DNA of 19,404 nt, taken from contig HF996745.1 of the NCBI GenBank assembly GCA_000433335.1, positions 744 to 20,147 of the forward strand, read 5' to 3'. The notes under the pieces were generated by a model. The model did no database searches, was not told where the DNA came from, and worked only from the letters and a program-made list of their open reading frames with translations. A program made the position numbers and the translations under genes. Positions 7,310 to 13,623 of this stretch are shown here, one piece after another (the first letter of the stretch is position 1; every line of letters starts with the position of its first letter). Source of the DNA: Clostridium sp. CAG:1219 (GTDB taxonomy: Bacteria > Bacillota > Clostridia > TANB77 > CAG-465).

Positions 7310-7346
7310 CTTTCTTAAGATTTATTCTGTGCAAAAATTAAGAAAG
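7310..7346. repeat. 9-bp perfect inverted repeat covering the DUF421 ribosome site
   Basis: CTTTCTTAA (7310-7318) and TTAAGAAAG (7338-7346) are exact inverted repeats 19 bases apart. On the minus strand the 3' arm contains the start of the AAGAAAGGAAG ribosome site of the DUF421 gene, and the 5' arm overlaps the end of the proposed -10. It could hide the ribosome site as an RNA hairpin or serve as a protein-binding dyad. Confidence 0.45.
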
Positions 7347-7372
7347 TATATTAAGAGTGATTTTTAAGTTAA
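7345..7372 (-). promoter_or_regulatory. possible sigma-A promoter of the DUF421 gene
   Basis: Read on the minus strand: TTAACT (7372-7367) then 16 bases then TATACT (7350-7345). Both hexamers depart slightly from consensus. The predicted start is near 7338, giving a leader of about 40 nt. No better pair was found in the 120 bases upstream. Confidence 0.35.
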
Positions 7373-7410
7373 CAAAAGTATAAAATATGAAATACTATAA
7401 ATAAAATACA

Positions 7411-7442
7411 AATACAAAGTCCCCGAATTATTATTCGGGGAC
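7411..7442 (-). terminator. GC-rich hairpin terminator of the SCIFF gene
   Basis: GTCCCCGAAT (7419-7428) and ATTCGGGGAC (7433-7442) pair perfectly over 10 bp around the 4-base loop TATT. Read on the minus strand it stands 34 bases after the SCIFF stop and is followed by a T-rich, imperfect U-tract (CTTTGTATTTG). On the plus strand no T-run follows, so it ends minus-strand transcripts only. The four-GC run stands out in this AT-rich DNA. Confidence 0.75.
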
Positions 7443-7476
7443 CCTGCAATAAAATATGGAGGAATAAATGTGGAAA

Positions 7477-7617
7477 TCAGATATTTTCACATTTTTGGTT
7501 TGCAACAGTGCAACTTGTTTTACAAGCAGACTGACAAGAAGTTTGACATTTTCCACATCCTGCCTTTTTTAAGGATGTTTTTAAAACTCCCTTTGAAATC
7601 ACTTTTATGTGTTTCAT
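7477..7617 (-). CDS. scfA: SCIFF: six-cysteine ranthipeptide precursor
   Basis: A 46-residue peptide, too short to be found by ordinary ORF thresholds. I translated the minus strand from ATG 7617-7615 to TGA 7479-7477. It begins MKHIKVISKGVL, the conserved leader start of SCIFF ('six cysteines in forty-five residues'), and the core holds all six cysteines: GCGKCQTSCQSACKTSC, then TVANQKC, ending ENI. The family is a ribosomally made peptide nearly universal in Clostridia; a radical-SAM enzyme (ScfB) links cysteine sulfur to alternate residues (thioether, ranthipeptide), and the product is tied to quorum sensing and cell physiology in some clostridia. GAAAGGAG precedes the ATG by 6 bases and a strong hairpin follows the stop. 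Normally scfB follows scfA directly; here the next minus-strand gene is DUF421 behind a terminator, so the maturase must be elsewhere. Confidence 0.95.
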   Translation of the reverse strand: MKHIKVISKGVLKTSLKKAGCGKCQTSCQSACKTSCTVANQKCENI

Positions 7618-7665
7618 TCTTTTCTCCTTTCAAAATTTTGTTTGGACTTTATAATACCCTCATAA

Positions 7666-7697
7666 ATTATACTATCATATAGGAAAATATATGTCAA
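7666..7697 (-). promoter_or_regulatory. candidate promoter of scfA
   Basis: On the minus strand a perfect TTGACA (7697-7692) and a perfect TATAAT (7671-7666) occur in the right place and order, but 20 bases apart instead of 16-18. Either the spacing is suboptimal and needs an activator that twists the DNA, as for MerR-type regulators, or only one of the hexamers is used. Confidence 0.4.
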
Positions 7698-7751
7698 TTA
7701 AAATTTTAAATAATTTGTCAAAAAATGTATATAATATTTTTTACTTTTATG

Positions 7752-7780
7752 TTGAAGAACAAACAAAAATTTGTTATAAT
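7752..7780 (+). promoter_or_regulatory. sigma-A promoter placing the transcript start on the ATG of the next gene
   Basis: TTGAAG (7752-7757), a 17-base spacer and a perfect TATAAT (7775-7780). The expected transcript start (6-8 bases after the -10) is 7786-7788, exactly the ATG at 7787. No ribosome site precedes that ATG. Confidence 0.7.
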
Positions 7781-7786
7781 TTTGTT

Positions 7787-8518
7787 ATGCAAAAAGTTGT
7801 ATTGATTGATAGAAAATTAAAAGAAAATTATCTTAATTTTATAAAAAATCAAGGGTATGATGTAGTGTATATCCCAGAAAATAAAAGAGTATATGACGAA
7901 GTATCTTCCCATACTGATATTTCTTGTACTAAGATTAAGGGAAAGGTAATAATAGAACCTAGACTTAACAGTTATTTGAAAAGAAATAACTTAAAAGGCG
8001 TAATTTGTGGTAATAAGAACGTATGTGGAAAATATCCATATGATGTGTTATATAATGTCTGTGTAATAGGCAATGTTGCTATACATAACTTTAAATTCAC
8101 TGATAAAGCTGTATTAAAGTACATAAAGAAAAATAAATTAAAATGTGTAAATGTAAAACAAGGCTATACAAATTGTTCTATTGCAAAGATAGGAGAGAAA
8201 GCTTGTATTACATCAAACTCTCAAATTGCAAGGAAACTTGTAAGTAGTGGAATAGATGTACTTTTAATAGACACTGAAAATGAAAAAAATATAAAATTAT
8301 TAAAGAATAATGGAACATATTCAAATATGCACGGATTCATTGGCGGGTGTATGACAAATATAGAAAATAAAATTATATTATTTGGAGATTACAAGAAATT
8401 AATAGATGGCGATAAAATAAAAAAATTTGTTGAATCTTATGGGTATGAGTTCGTTTGGTTTGTAGGTGAAGATATAATTGATTATGGCGGAGCTGTAGTA
8501 GTAAAAAGAGGGAGATAA
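7787..8518 (+). CDS. DUF6873-like protein of the guanidine-modifying-enzyme (GME) fold
   Basis: A 243-residue soluble protein from the ATG at 7787. The pattern (VVLIDRKL start, KGKVIIEPRLN, GVICGNKNVCGKYPYDV, then N-MHGFIGGCMTN and IDYGGAVVVK end) matches my recollection of the DUF6873 family in Clostridia, a distant relative of arginine deiminase and dimethylargininase. Those enzymes use a His and a late Cys; a His-Gly-Phe-Ile-Gly-Gly-Cys stretch near residues 183-189 could be related, but I cannot assign a substrate. A longer reading frame begins at ATG 7691 with a weak AGGA; it is less likely because a perfect -10 lies inside it and the extra 32 residues look like translated spacer. It stands four bases before pcrA. 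Function unknown. Confidence 0.65.
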   Translation: MQKVVLIDRKLKENYLNFIKNQGYDVVYIPENKRVYDEVSSHTDISCTKIKGKVIIEPRLNSYLKRNNLKGVICGNKNVCGKYPYDVLYNVCVIGNVAIHNFKFTDKAVLKYIKKNKLKCVNVKQGYTNCSIAKIGEKACITSNSQIARKLVSSGIDVLLIDTENEKNIKLLKNNGTYSNMHGFIGGCMTNIENKIILFGDYKKLIDGDKIKKFVESYGYEFVWFVGEDIIDYGGAVVVKRGR

Positions 8519-8522
8519 AAAA

Positions 8523-10811
8523 ATGGAAAATATATTAGAGGGTTTAAATGATAAACAAAAAGAGGCAGTTAAATATTGTGATGGTCCACTTCTTATTTTA
8601 GCAGGAGCAGGTAGTGGTAAAACTAGAACTTTAACATATAAAATTGCATATATGTTAGATCAGAATATGTTAAAATCATGGGAAATACTTGCAATTACTT
8701 TTACAAATAAAGCTGCAAGAGAAATGAAAGAGAGAATTATATCATTAATAGGTGAAGAACAAGCAAGTAATATGTGGCTTGGAACTTTCCACAGCATTTG
8801 TGTAAGGATATTAAAAAGAGAAATTGACCATTTAGGTTATACAAAAGATTTTAATATTTTAGATGAACTTGATAAATCTAAAGTCATAAAAGAAGTTTTG
8901 AAAAAATTAGATATGGACGAGAAAATGTTCCCACCTGCAAGCATTTCTTCAGAAATAAGTAGAGCAAAAGATAAAATGCAAAAAGCTGCTGATTATTCAC
9001 AAGTGGTAGCAGGAGATTATAGAAGAGAAAAAATTGCCAGGGTGTATGAAGAATATGAGAAGACATTAAAGAAAAATGACTCTATAGATTTTGATGATAT
9101 ATTATCGCTTACTGTTGAACTTTTTGCAAAGTTTAATGATATATTAGAGTATTATCAAAATAAATTTAAATATGTTTTAGTAGATGAGTATCAAGATACT
9201 AATAAAGTACAATTTTTATTAATAAATCAGCTTACCAAAGTTTCACAAAAAGTTTGTGTAGTTGGAGATGATTCACAAAGTATATATGGATTTAGAGGGG
9301 CTGATATTTCTAATATATTAAATTTTGAAAACACATATAAAAATGCTAAAATTATAAAATTGGAAGAAAATTATAGAAGTACTTCAATAATACTTGATGC
9401 TGCAAATGCTGTAATAAAAAATAATAAAGCAGTACTAGAAAAAAATCTTTGGACAAGTAATGAAGGCGGAGAAAAAATAACATATAAATCTTTACCAAAT
9501 GAATATGAGGAAGCAGAATATATAGTAGAAAATATTGACACTATGTGCAAAAGAGAAAATAAAACTTATAAAGACTTTGTTGTTTTGTTTAGAACAAATG
9601 CACAAGCACGTGTACTAGAAGAAGTGTTTATGAGAAGTGGTACACCCTATAGACTTATAGGTGGACTTAAGTTCTATTCTAGAAAGGAAATAAAAGATTT
9701 AATAGCATATTTAAAGCTTATTCAAAATCCTAGAGACAATGTATCATTAAAAAGAATTATTAACGAGCCTAAAAGAGGTATTGGAGATGCTGCCGTAGAA
9801 AAATTACAAGTTATTGCAGATAGTAAAGATATTAGTATATTTGAAACAATATGCGATACAAATAATTTGGATGGAATTAGAAGTAGTGGAAATATAATCT
9901 TGTTTAGAGATATGATACAAAAGTTGATAAATAAGAAAAATGATATAAAAGTATCAGAACTTATGAAGGATATATTAAAAGAAAGTGGTTATGAAGCTTC
10001 TCTTAGTGAAGATTCTTCAAAAGAAACAGAGTCTAGAATGGAAAATTTAGCTGAATTTATTGGTGTTGCAATAGAATTTGAAAATGAAAATGCAGAAAAT
10101 TCTTTAGGGGATTTTCTAGATAGTATAGCACTTGTTTCAAATGTTGATAAACTAGATGATACACAAGAGGCAGTAACACTCATGACTATGCATTCTGCTA
10201 AGGGACTTGAATTTCCAGTTGTGTTTTTAGCTGGCATGGAAGAAGAATTATTTCCATCTAGAAGATCGATTGAAGAGGATGAGTCTGTAGAAGAAGAAAG
10301 AAGACTTTGTTATGTTGGAATAACGAGGGCAAAAGAAAAACTATTTTTAACGAATACAACTAAAAGAACTCTTTATGGAACGACTAGTTATTCTATTCCT
10401 TCAAGATTTATAGATGAAATTCCTAAGAATTTGTTAGACGAAGTGTCTATTAATAATAGTGCTATGAGAGCAAGAAGAAGTAGCACATATTTAGATACAG
10501 AATATTCTACTGTAACAAAAATGACGCTTGATACATCTACTTTTATGCCAAAGAAATCTTCATCTTTTGGCGTTAGTGTAAATAGCTTCTTGAAAAATTT
10601 AGGAGGAAATAAAGTTGATTCTAACCCTAAAAATACTTCAACTAATATGAAATATGAGGTAGGACAAACTGTAAAACATAAAAAATTTGGTGTTGGAACA
10701 ATAACCAAAATTGAAGCTGAAGGAGATGATTTTAAACTTGAAATAAGTTTTGATAATTTTGGATTTAAAAGACTTATGGCTAACTTTACACCTCTTGAAA
10801 TAATAAAATAA
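8523..10811 (+). CDS. pcrA: ATP-dependent 3'-5' DNA helicase PcrA (UvrD family)
   Basis: A 762-residue superfamily 1A helicase, usual length for PcrA (about 730-760). Motifs in order: Q-motif LNDKQKEAV (8-16), Walker A AGAGSGKT (27-34), Ia TFTNKAAREM, II DEYQD (221-225), III VVGDDSQSIYGFRG, IV LEENYRS, V TMHSAKGLEF, VI CYVGITRAK. The C-terminal end has the VGQTVKHKKFGVGTI segment, the Tudor-like domain that contacts RNA polymerase in Bacillus PcrA. It unwinds DNA in nucleotide excision repair, plasmid replication and removal of stalled polymerase and RecA. The ATG follows GAGGGAG (8508-8514) by 8 bases, and that site overlaps the end of the preceding gene, so they are cotranscribed. No truncation or missing residues. 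In many Firmicutes pcrA is followed by ligA; here it is followed by a structured RNA. Confidence 0.97.
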   Translation: MENILEGLNDKQKEAVKYCDGPLLILAGAGSGKTRTLTYKIAYMLDQNMLKSWEILAITFTNKAAREMKERIISLIGEEQASNMWLGTFHSICVRILKREIDHLGYTKDFNILDELDKSKVIKEVLKKLDMDEKMFPPASISSEISRAKDKMQKAADYSQVVAGDYRREKIARVYEEYEKTLKKNDSIDFDDILSLTVELFAKFNDILEYYQNKFKYVLVDEYQDTNKVQFLLINQLTKVSQKVCVVGDDSQSIYGFRGADISNILNFENTYKNAKIIKLEENYRSTSIILDAANAVIKNNKAVLEKNLWTSNEGGEKITYKSLPNEYEEAEYIVENIDTMCKRENKTYKDFVVLFRTNAQARVLEEVFMRSGTPYRLIGGLKFYSRKEIKDLIAYLKLIQNPRDNVSLKRIINEPKRGIGDAAVEKLQVIADSKDISIFETICDTNNLDGIRSSGNIILFRDMIQKLINKKNDIKVSELMKDILKESGYEASLSEDSSKETESRMENLAEFIGVAIEFENENAENSLGDFLDSIALVSNVDKLDDTQEAVTLMTMHSAKGLEFPVVFLAGMEEELFPSRRSIEEDESVEEERRLCYVGITRAKEKLFLTNTTKRTLYGTTSYSIPSRFIDEIPKNLLDEVSINNSAMRARRSSTYLDTEYSTVTKMTLDTSTFMPKKSSSFGVSVNSFLKNLGGNKVDSNPKNTSTNMKYEVGQTVKHKKFGVGTITKIEAEGDDFKLEISFDNFGFKRLMANFTPLEIIK

Positions 10812-10820
10812 TGTTTTTTG

Positions 10821-10849
10821 TTGACAAATTTAATAATGTATGGTATAAT
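10821..10849 (+). promoter_or_regulatory. very strong promoter of the structured RNA
   Basis: A perfect TTGACA (10821-10826) and perfect TATAAT (10844-10849) are 17 bases apart, with an extended -10 (TGG before TATAAT). It begins 9 bases after the pcrA stop. It is the best sigma-A match in the window, as expected for an abundant RNA. Confidence 0.9.
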
Positions 10850-10855
10850 ATGTAA

Positions 10856-11166
10856 AGAATTTAATGTGTTGGTGTGATGCGACTGTTTCACTTTTTCTGC
10901 GTGCCATTGGGCAGGCGCATACTTCTTTAGTTTTCTAAAGTTAAATTTCCTGAACCTCCTTCAGAGTAACTTAGTATAATGAAAACTAAATTCTACCACA
11001 GAAAACTGCCATATGACACATGTGGCGTGGACTAAGTAATGGGTGGCAAGAAGCCATCTAGTTTTAATCGGTCTCAAAAGGGCATATTGAATGTATAATT
11101 TAAATTATAATTCATTATGGGGACTGATAATTTTATTAAAGCCGTCGGATATTCCGATGGCTTTTT
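10856..11166 (+). ncRNA. structured non-coding RNA of about 310 nt, family not identified
   Basis: The RNA runs from the promoter start near 10856 to a terminator at 11141-11166 and has no open reading frame of note. I found these helices by eye: GCGTGCC-type hairpin (10899-10919, TGCG/CGCA and TGCC/GGCA); CTTTAG/CTAAAG (10925-10940); CTGAA/TTCAG (10950-10964) presenting CCTCC in its loop; ACTTAGT/ACTAAGT (10969-10975 / 11031-11037), which encloses CCAC/GTGG (10996-10999 / 11027-11030) and GCCATATG/CATGTGGC (11008-11026); GGTGGC/GCCATC (11042-11058); ATCGGTCTC/GGGACTGAT (11067-11075 / 11120-11128), enclosing a long AT-rich arm with a 16-base palindrome at 11094-11109. TTTAAT (10860-10865) and ATTAAA (11135-11140) could close the whole molecule. 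It does not fit tmRNA, RNase P, SRP or a T-box as I know them; 6S and the raiA-type ncRNA of Clostridia remain possible. Confidence 0.75.
11141..11166 (+). terminator. terminator of the structured RNA
   Basis: GCCGTCGGA (11141-11149) pairs with TCCGATGGC (11153-11161), with one G-U, around a 3-base loop, followed by TTTTTC. It is clear of the hydrolase promoter downstream. Confidence 0.9.
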
Positions 11167-11226
11167 CTTGATTTTATTAATATATTATGATATATTTATT
11201 TGGAAAAATGTTTAAGTAATATACAA

Positions 11227-11255
11227 TTAACATACGTATTATAATAAAGTATAGA
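11227..11255 (+). promoter_or_regulatory. probable sigma-A promoter of the hydrolase-Mur ligase-Ddl operon
   Basis: TTAACA (11227-11232) and TATAGA (11250-11255) are 17 bases apart; five and four of six bases fit consensus. A start near 11262 gives a leader of only a few bases before the GTG at 11269, which may explain why the ribosome site looks crowded. Another TATAAT at 11240-11245 lacks a -35. Confidence 0.45.
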
Positions 11256-11268
11256 AACATTTGGGGAA

Positions 11269-12051
11269 GTGATTAAAATAGAAAAAAATATTTGCAATTT
11301 AAAAGTTAATTATATAAAAAAAGGAAGTGGAAAAAATGTACTTATAATACCAGGATGGGGAACTACAATTAATGTATATAATACTCTCATTTCTTCTATT
11401 TCAGAATATGCAAATGTTTATTGCCTAGATATGCCAGGCTTTGGAAATACATCTGAACCGAGTACCCCTTGGGGACTTAATGAGTACGTAGATTTTATAA
11501 TAAAATTTATTGAGAGCGAAAAAATTGATAAGTTAGATGTAATAGGGCATTCTAATGGTGGAAGAATAATAATTAGAATGATGAATAAAGCAAATCTAAA
11601 CTTTAAAGTTGAAAAGATTATTCTTATTGGAAGTGCAGGCATAGTACATAAGAAAACATTTAAACAAAAAGTTCAAATAATAACATTTAAAATCGGAAAA
11701 AAAGTATTAAACTTAAAGCTTGTAAAAAAAGTATTTCCAAACTCTTTAGAAAACTTCAAGAAGAAATTTGGATCAGATGATTATAAGAATGCAAGTCCAA
11801 TTATGAGATCATCTATGGTTAAACTAATTAATGAGGATCTAAAGGAAGAACTTCCAAACATAAAAGTACCAACGCTACTTTTATGGGGACAGATGGATGA
11901 TGCGACTCCACTTGAAGATGGCAAAATTATGAAAAGCTTAATTCCTGACGCAGGGCTTGTTAGTTTTGATGGCTGTTCACACTACGTTTTCTTAGAAAGA
12001 GTTGCTCATGTTAATGCTGTTATTAAAAATTTTCTTACAGGAGGTAAATAA
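11269..12051 (+). CDS. alpha/beta-fold hydrolase
   Basis: A 260-residue soluble hydrolase. The oxyanion region is IIPGWGTT (HGWG-like), the nucleophile elbow GHSNGG has S95, the acid is D210 or D211 in WGQMDDATP, and the base is H238 in GCSHYVF. All three catalytic residues are therefore present and it should be an active esterase, lipase or peptidase; the substrate is not predictable. There is no signal peptide, so it acts in the cytoplasm. The start at GTG 11269 gives a homologue-like N-terminus (IKIEKN), but GGGGA lies only 1-2 bases ahead, unusually close, so the exact start is uncertain. Its TAA overlaps the ATG of the Mur ligase (TAATG), meaning translational coupling. The coupling suggests a shared pathway, perhaps trimming or transfer of a cell-wall peptide or its ester, but this is inference. 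Confidence 0.88.
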   Translation: MIKIEKNICNLKVNYIKKGSGKNVLIIPGWGTTINVYNTLISSISEYANVYCLDMPGFGNTSEPSTPWGLNEYVDFIIKFIESEKIDKLDVIGHSNGGRIIIRMMNKANLNFKVEKIILIGSAGIVHKKTFKQKVQIITFKIGKKVLNLKLVKKVFPNSLENFKKKFGSDDYKNASPIMRSSMVKLINEDLKEELPNIKVPTLLLWGQMDDATPLEDGKIMKSLIPDAGLVSFDGCSHYVFLERVAHVNAVIKNFLTGGK

Positions 12052-13592
12052 TGAAAATAATTGTAATAATTGAATACTTTGTTAACTTAATCCTACTGTT
12101 AATTTTTAGTATGCATATGTTTCAACTTAATTCTTACTTATTTAAAAAACATATGTCATGGATGAAAAAAAATATATCAAAGCATATTTTACAAATGACA
12201 CTCGTTTTAATTCCAGGAGTAATGTTATGCTTTAATAATATAGTTTTAAGCGTTATTTCAGCTGTGATTTTAGCATTTAGTATAATTTATAACATTCCAA
12301 AGACAAAGTCTAAAATATCGCTTAAATGTACGCCAAGAGTAATTAGAATGTTTGTTACAGAAATATTGATTATCGTAGTTTTATTTCTAGTTTTAGGAGT
12401 TAAAAACTATGTTTTAGAAAAACTTATAATATTAAATGTTATTTCTTGTTTCTTATGTATATTTGCAAATGTGATAAATAAACCAGAGGAAAAATTAGTA
12501 AAGAAAAAATATATAAACGAAGCAAAAAAAATACTTAATGGCATGCCAAACTTAATTGTTATTGGAGTAACTGGAAGTTATGGAAAAACAAGTGTTAAAA
12601 ATTTCTTATATAAAGTATTGTCTTCAAAGTATGAAGTACTAAAAACTCCTAAAAATTATAACACTACAATGGGCGTAGTAAAAACAATAAGAGAAAATTT
12701 AAAAGCTACACATCAAATATTCATTTGTGAAATGGGTGCAACACATGTTGGTGATATAAAAGAAATATGTGATATAGTAAATCCCAAACTTGGAATAATA
12801 ACATCTATAGGACCACAGCATTTAGAAAGCTTTGGAAGTATAGATAATGTTATAAAAACTAAATTTGAACTTGCAGATAGCGTAATTAAAAATGGAGGAA
12901 CTGTATTTTTAAATTATGACAATGAGTACATATTAAATAAAAAAATAGAAGGAAAAAAGATAACTTATGGTATAAATAATAAAAATTTAGACTATAATGC
13001 ATATGATTTATCCTCATCTTCTAAAGGACTTTCGTTTAAAACATTAAACAAGAAAAAAGAAGAATTTGAATTTAAAACTAAACTTATAGGAAATCATAAT
13101 GTGGCTAATATTTTAGCTGCCATTTCAGTGGCCGATTACCTAGGGGTAGATATGAAGAAGACTATTTCAAAAGTAAGAGAGATAGAAAGTGTTGAACATA
13201 GACTGCAATTAATACCTCATGGTGATCTTTCTATTATAGATGATTCGTATAATTCTAATCCAATAAGTTCAAAGGCTGCCATAGATACTCTAGGACAATT
13301 TGAAGGAACAAAAATTGTTGTAACTCCGGGGCTTATTGAACTTGGTGGAGAAGAGGAAAAGTATAATTTTGAACTTGGTGAGTATGCAACTAAAGTTTGT
13401 GATTATATAATACTTGTAGGTCAAAGACATTCGAAACCTATATTTGATGGGATAAAATCAACAAAATTTGATATGAATAAAGTTTTTGTGGTATCTTCTC
13501 CACAAGAGGCTATGGAAAAAATTGGCACTTTAAAAATATCAGGTAAAGTTACAGTTTTACTTGAAAATGATTTGCCTGATAACTATAATTAA
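12051..13592 (+). CDS. membrane-anchored Mur ligase (MurF-like)
   Basis: A 513-residue protein in two parts. Residues 1-145 contain about four hydrophobic segments (2-23, 45-60 and 62-80, 100-145) with basic loops. Residues 165-513 are a Mur ligase: P-loop TGSYGKTS (174-181), KTPKNYNTTMGV, CEMGATHVGDI, TSIGPQHLESFGS (ATP and metal site), NHN-ANILAAI, and DDSYNSNP (397-404), the MurF-type C-terminal signature. The end is LLENDLPDNYN. MurF adds D-Ala-D-Ala to UDP-MurNAc-tripeptide, but it uses an N-terminal domain to bind the UDP sugar; here that domain is replaced by membrane helices, so the substrate may be membrane-bound, such as a lipid-linked precursor. It is coupled to the hydrolase by TAATG overlap, with GGAGG just upstream, and followed after 31 bases by a Ddl-type ligase. 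Ligase fold certain; substrate inferred. Confidence 0.85.
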   Translation: MKIIVIIEYFVNLILLLIFSMHMFQLNSYLFKKHMSWMKKNISKHILQMTLVLIPGVMLCFNNIVLSVISAVILAFSIIYNIPKTKSKISLKCTPRVIRMFVTEILIIVVLFLVLGVKNYVLEKLIILNVISCFLCIFANVINKPEEKLVKKKYINEAKKILNGMPNLIVIGVTGSYGKTSVKNFLYKVLSSKYEVLKTPKNYNTTMGVVKTIRENLKATHQIFICEMGATHVGDIKEICDIVNPKLGIITSIGPQHLESFGSIDNVIKTKFELADSVIKNGGTVFLNYDNEYILNKKIEGKKITYGINNKNLDYNAYDLSSSSKGLSFKTLNKKKEEFEFKTKLIGNHNVANILAAISVADYLGVDMKKTISKVREIESVEHRLQLIPHGDLSIIDDSYNSNPISSKAAIDTLGQFEGTKIVVTPGLIELGGEEEKYNFELGEYATKVCDYIILVGQRHSKPIFDGIKSTKFDMNKVFVVSSPQEAMEKIGTLKISGKVTVLLENDLPDNYN

Positions 13593-13623
13593 TGTGTATA
13601 AAGAAAAAAAGAGGGGATTTTTT

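Noticed and set aside
7419..7442. GC-rich perfect hairpin as an attachment site or transposon end
   Set aside because: No integrase, transposase or target duplication nearby; its place after the SCIFF stop on the minus strand explains it as a terminator.
7470..7682. 70-residue plus-strand open frame over the SCIFF gene
   Set aside because: It lies opposite scfA, whose family match is exact. The plus frame has no ribosome site and no family features.
7691..7786. Longer start of the DUF6873-like protein with a weak AGGA
   Set aside because: A perfect -10 lies within it and the added residues look like translated intergenic DNA. Not fully excluded.
10388..10891. 167-residue minus-strand open frame opposite the end of pcrA
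   Set aside because: It is antisense to the well-conserved PcrA C-terminus, has no ribosome site and its predicted sequence has no recognisable pattern; it is a shadow frame.
10856..11166. Structured RNA as tmRNA, RNase P RNA, SRP RNA or T-box leader
   Set aside because: No tRNA-like 3' end or CCA, no conserved RNase P or SRP core sequences, and although GGGTGGCA resembles the T-box core, the ACCGCG part is missing and an independent terminator separates it from the next gene.
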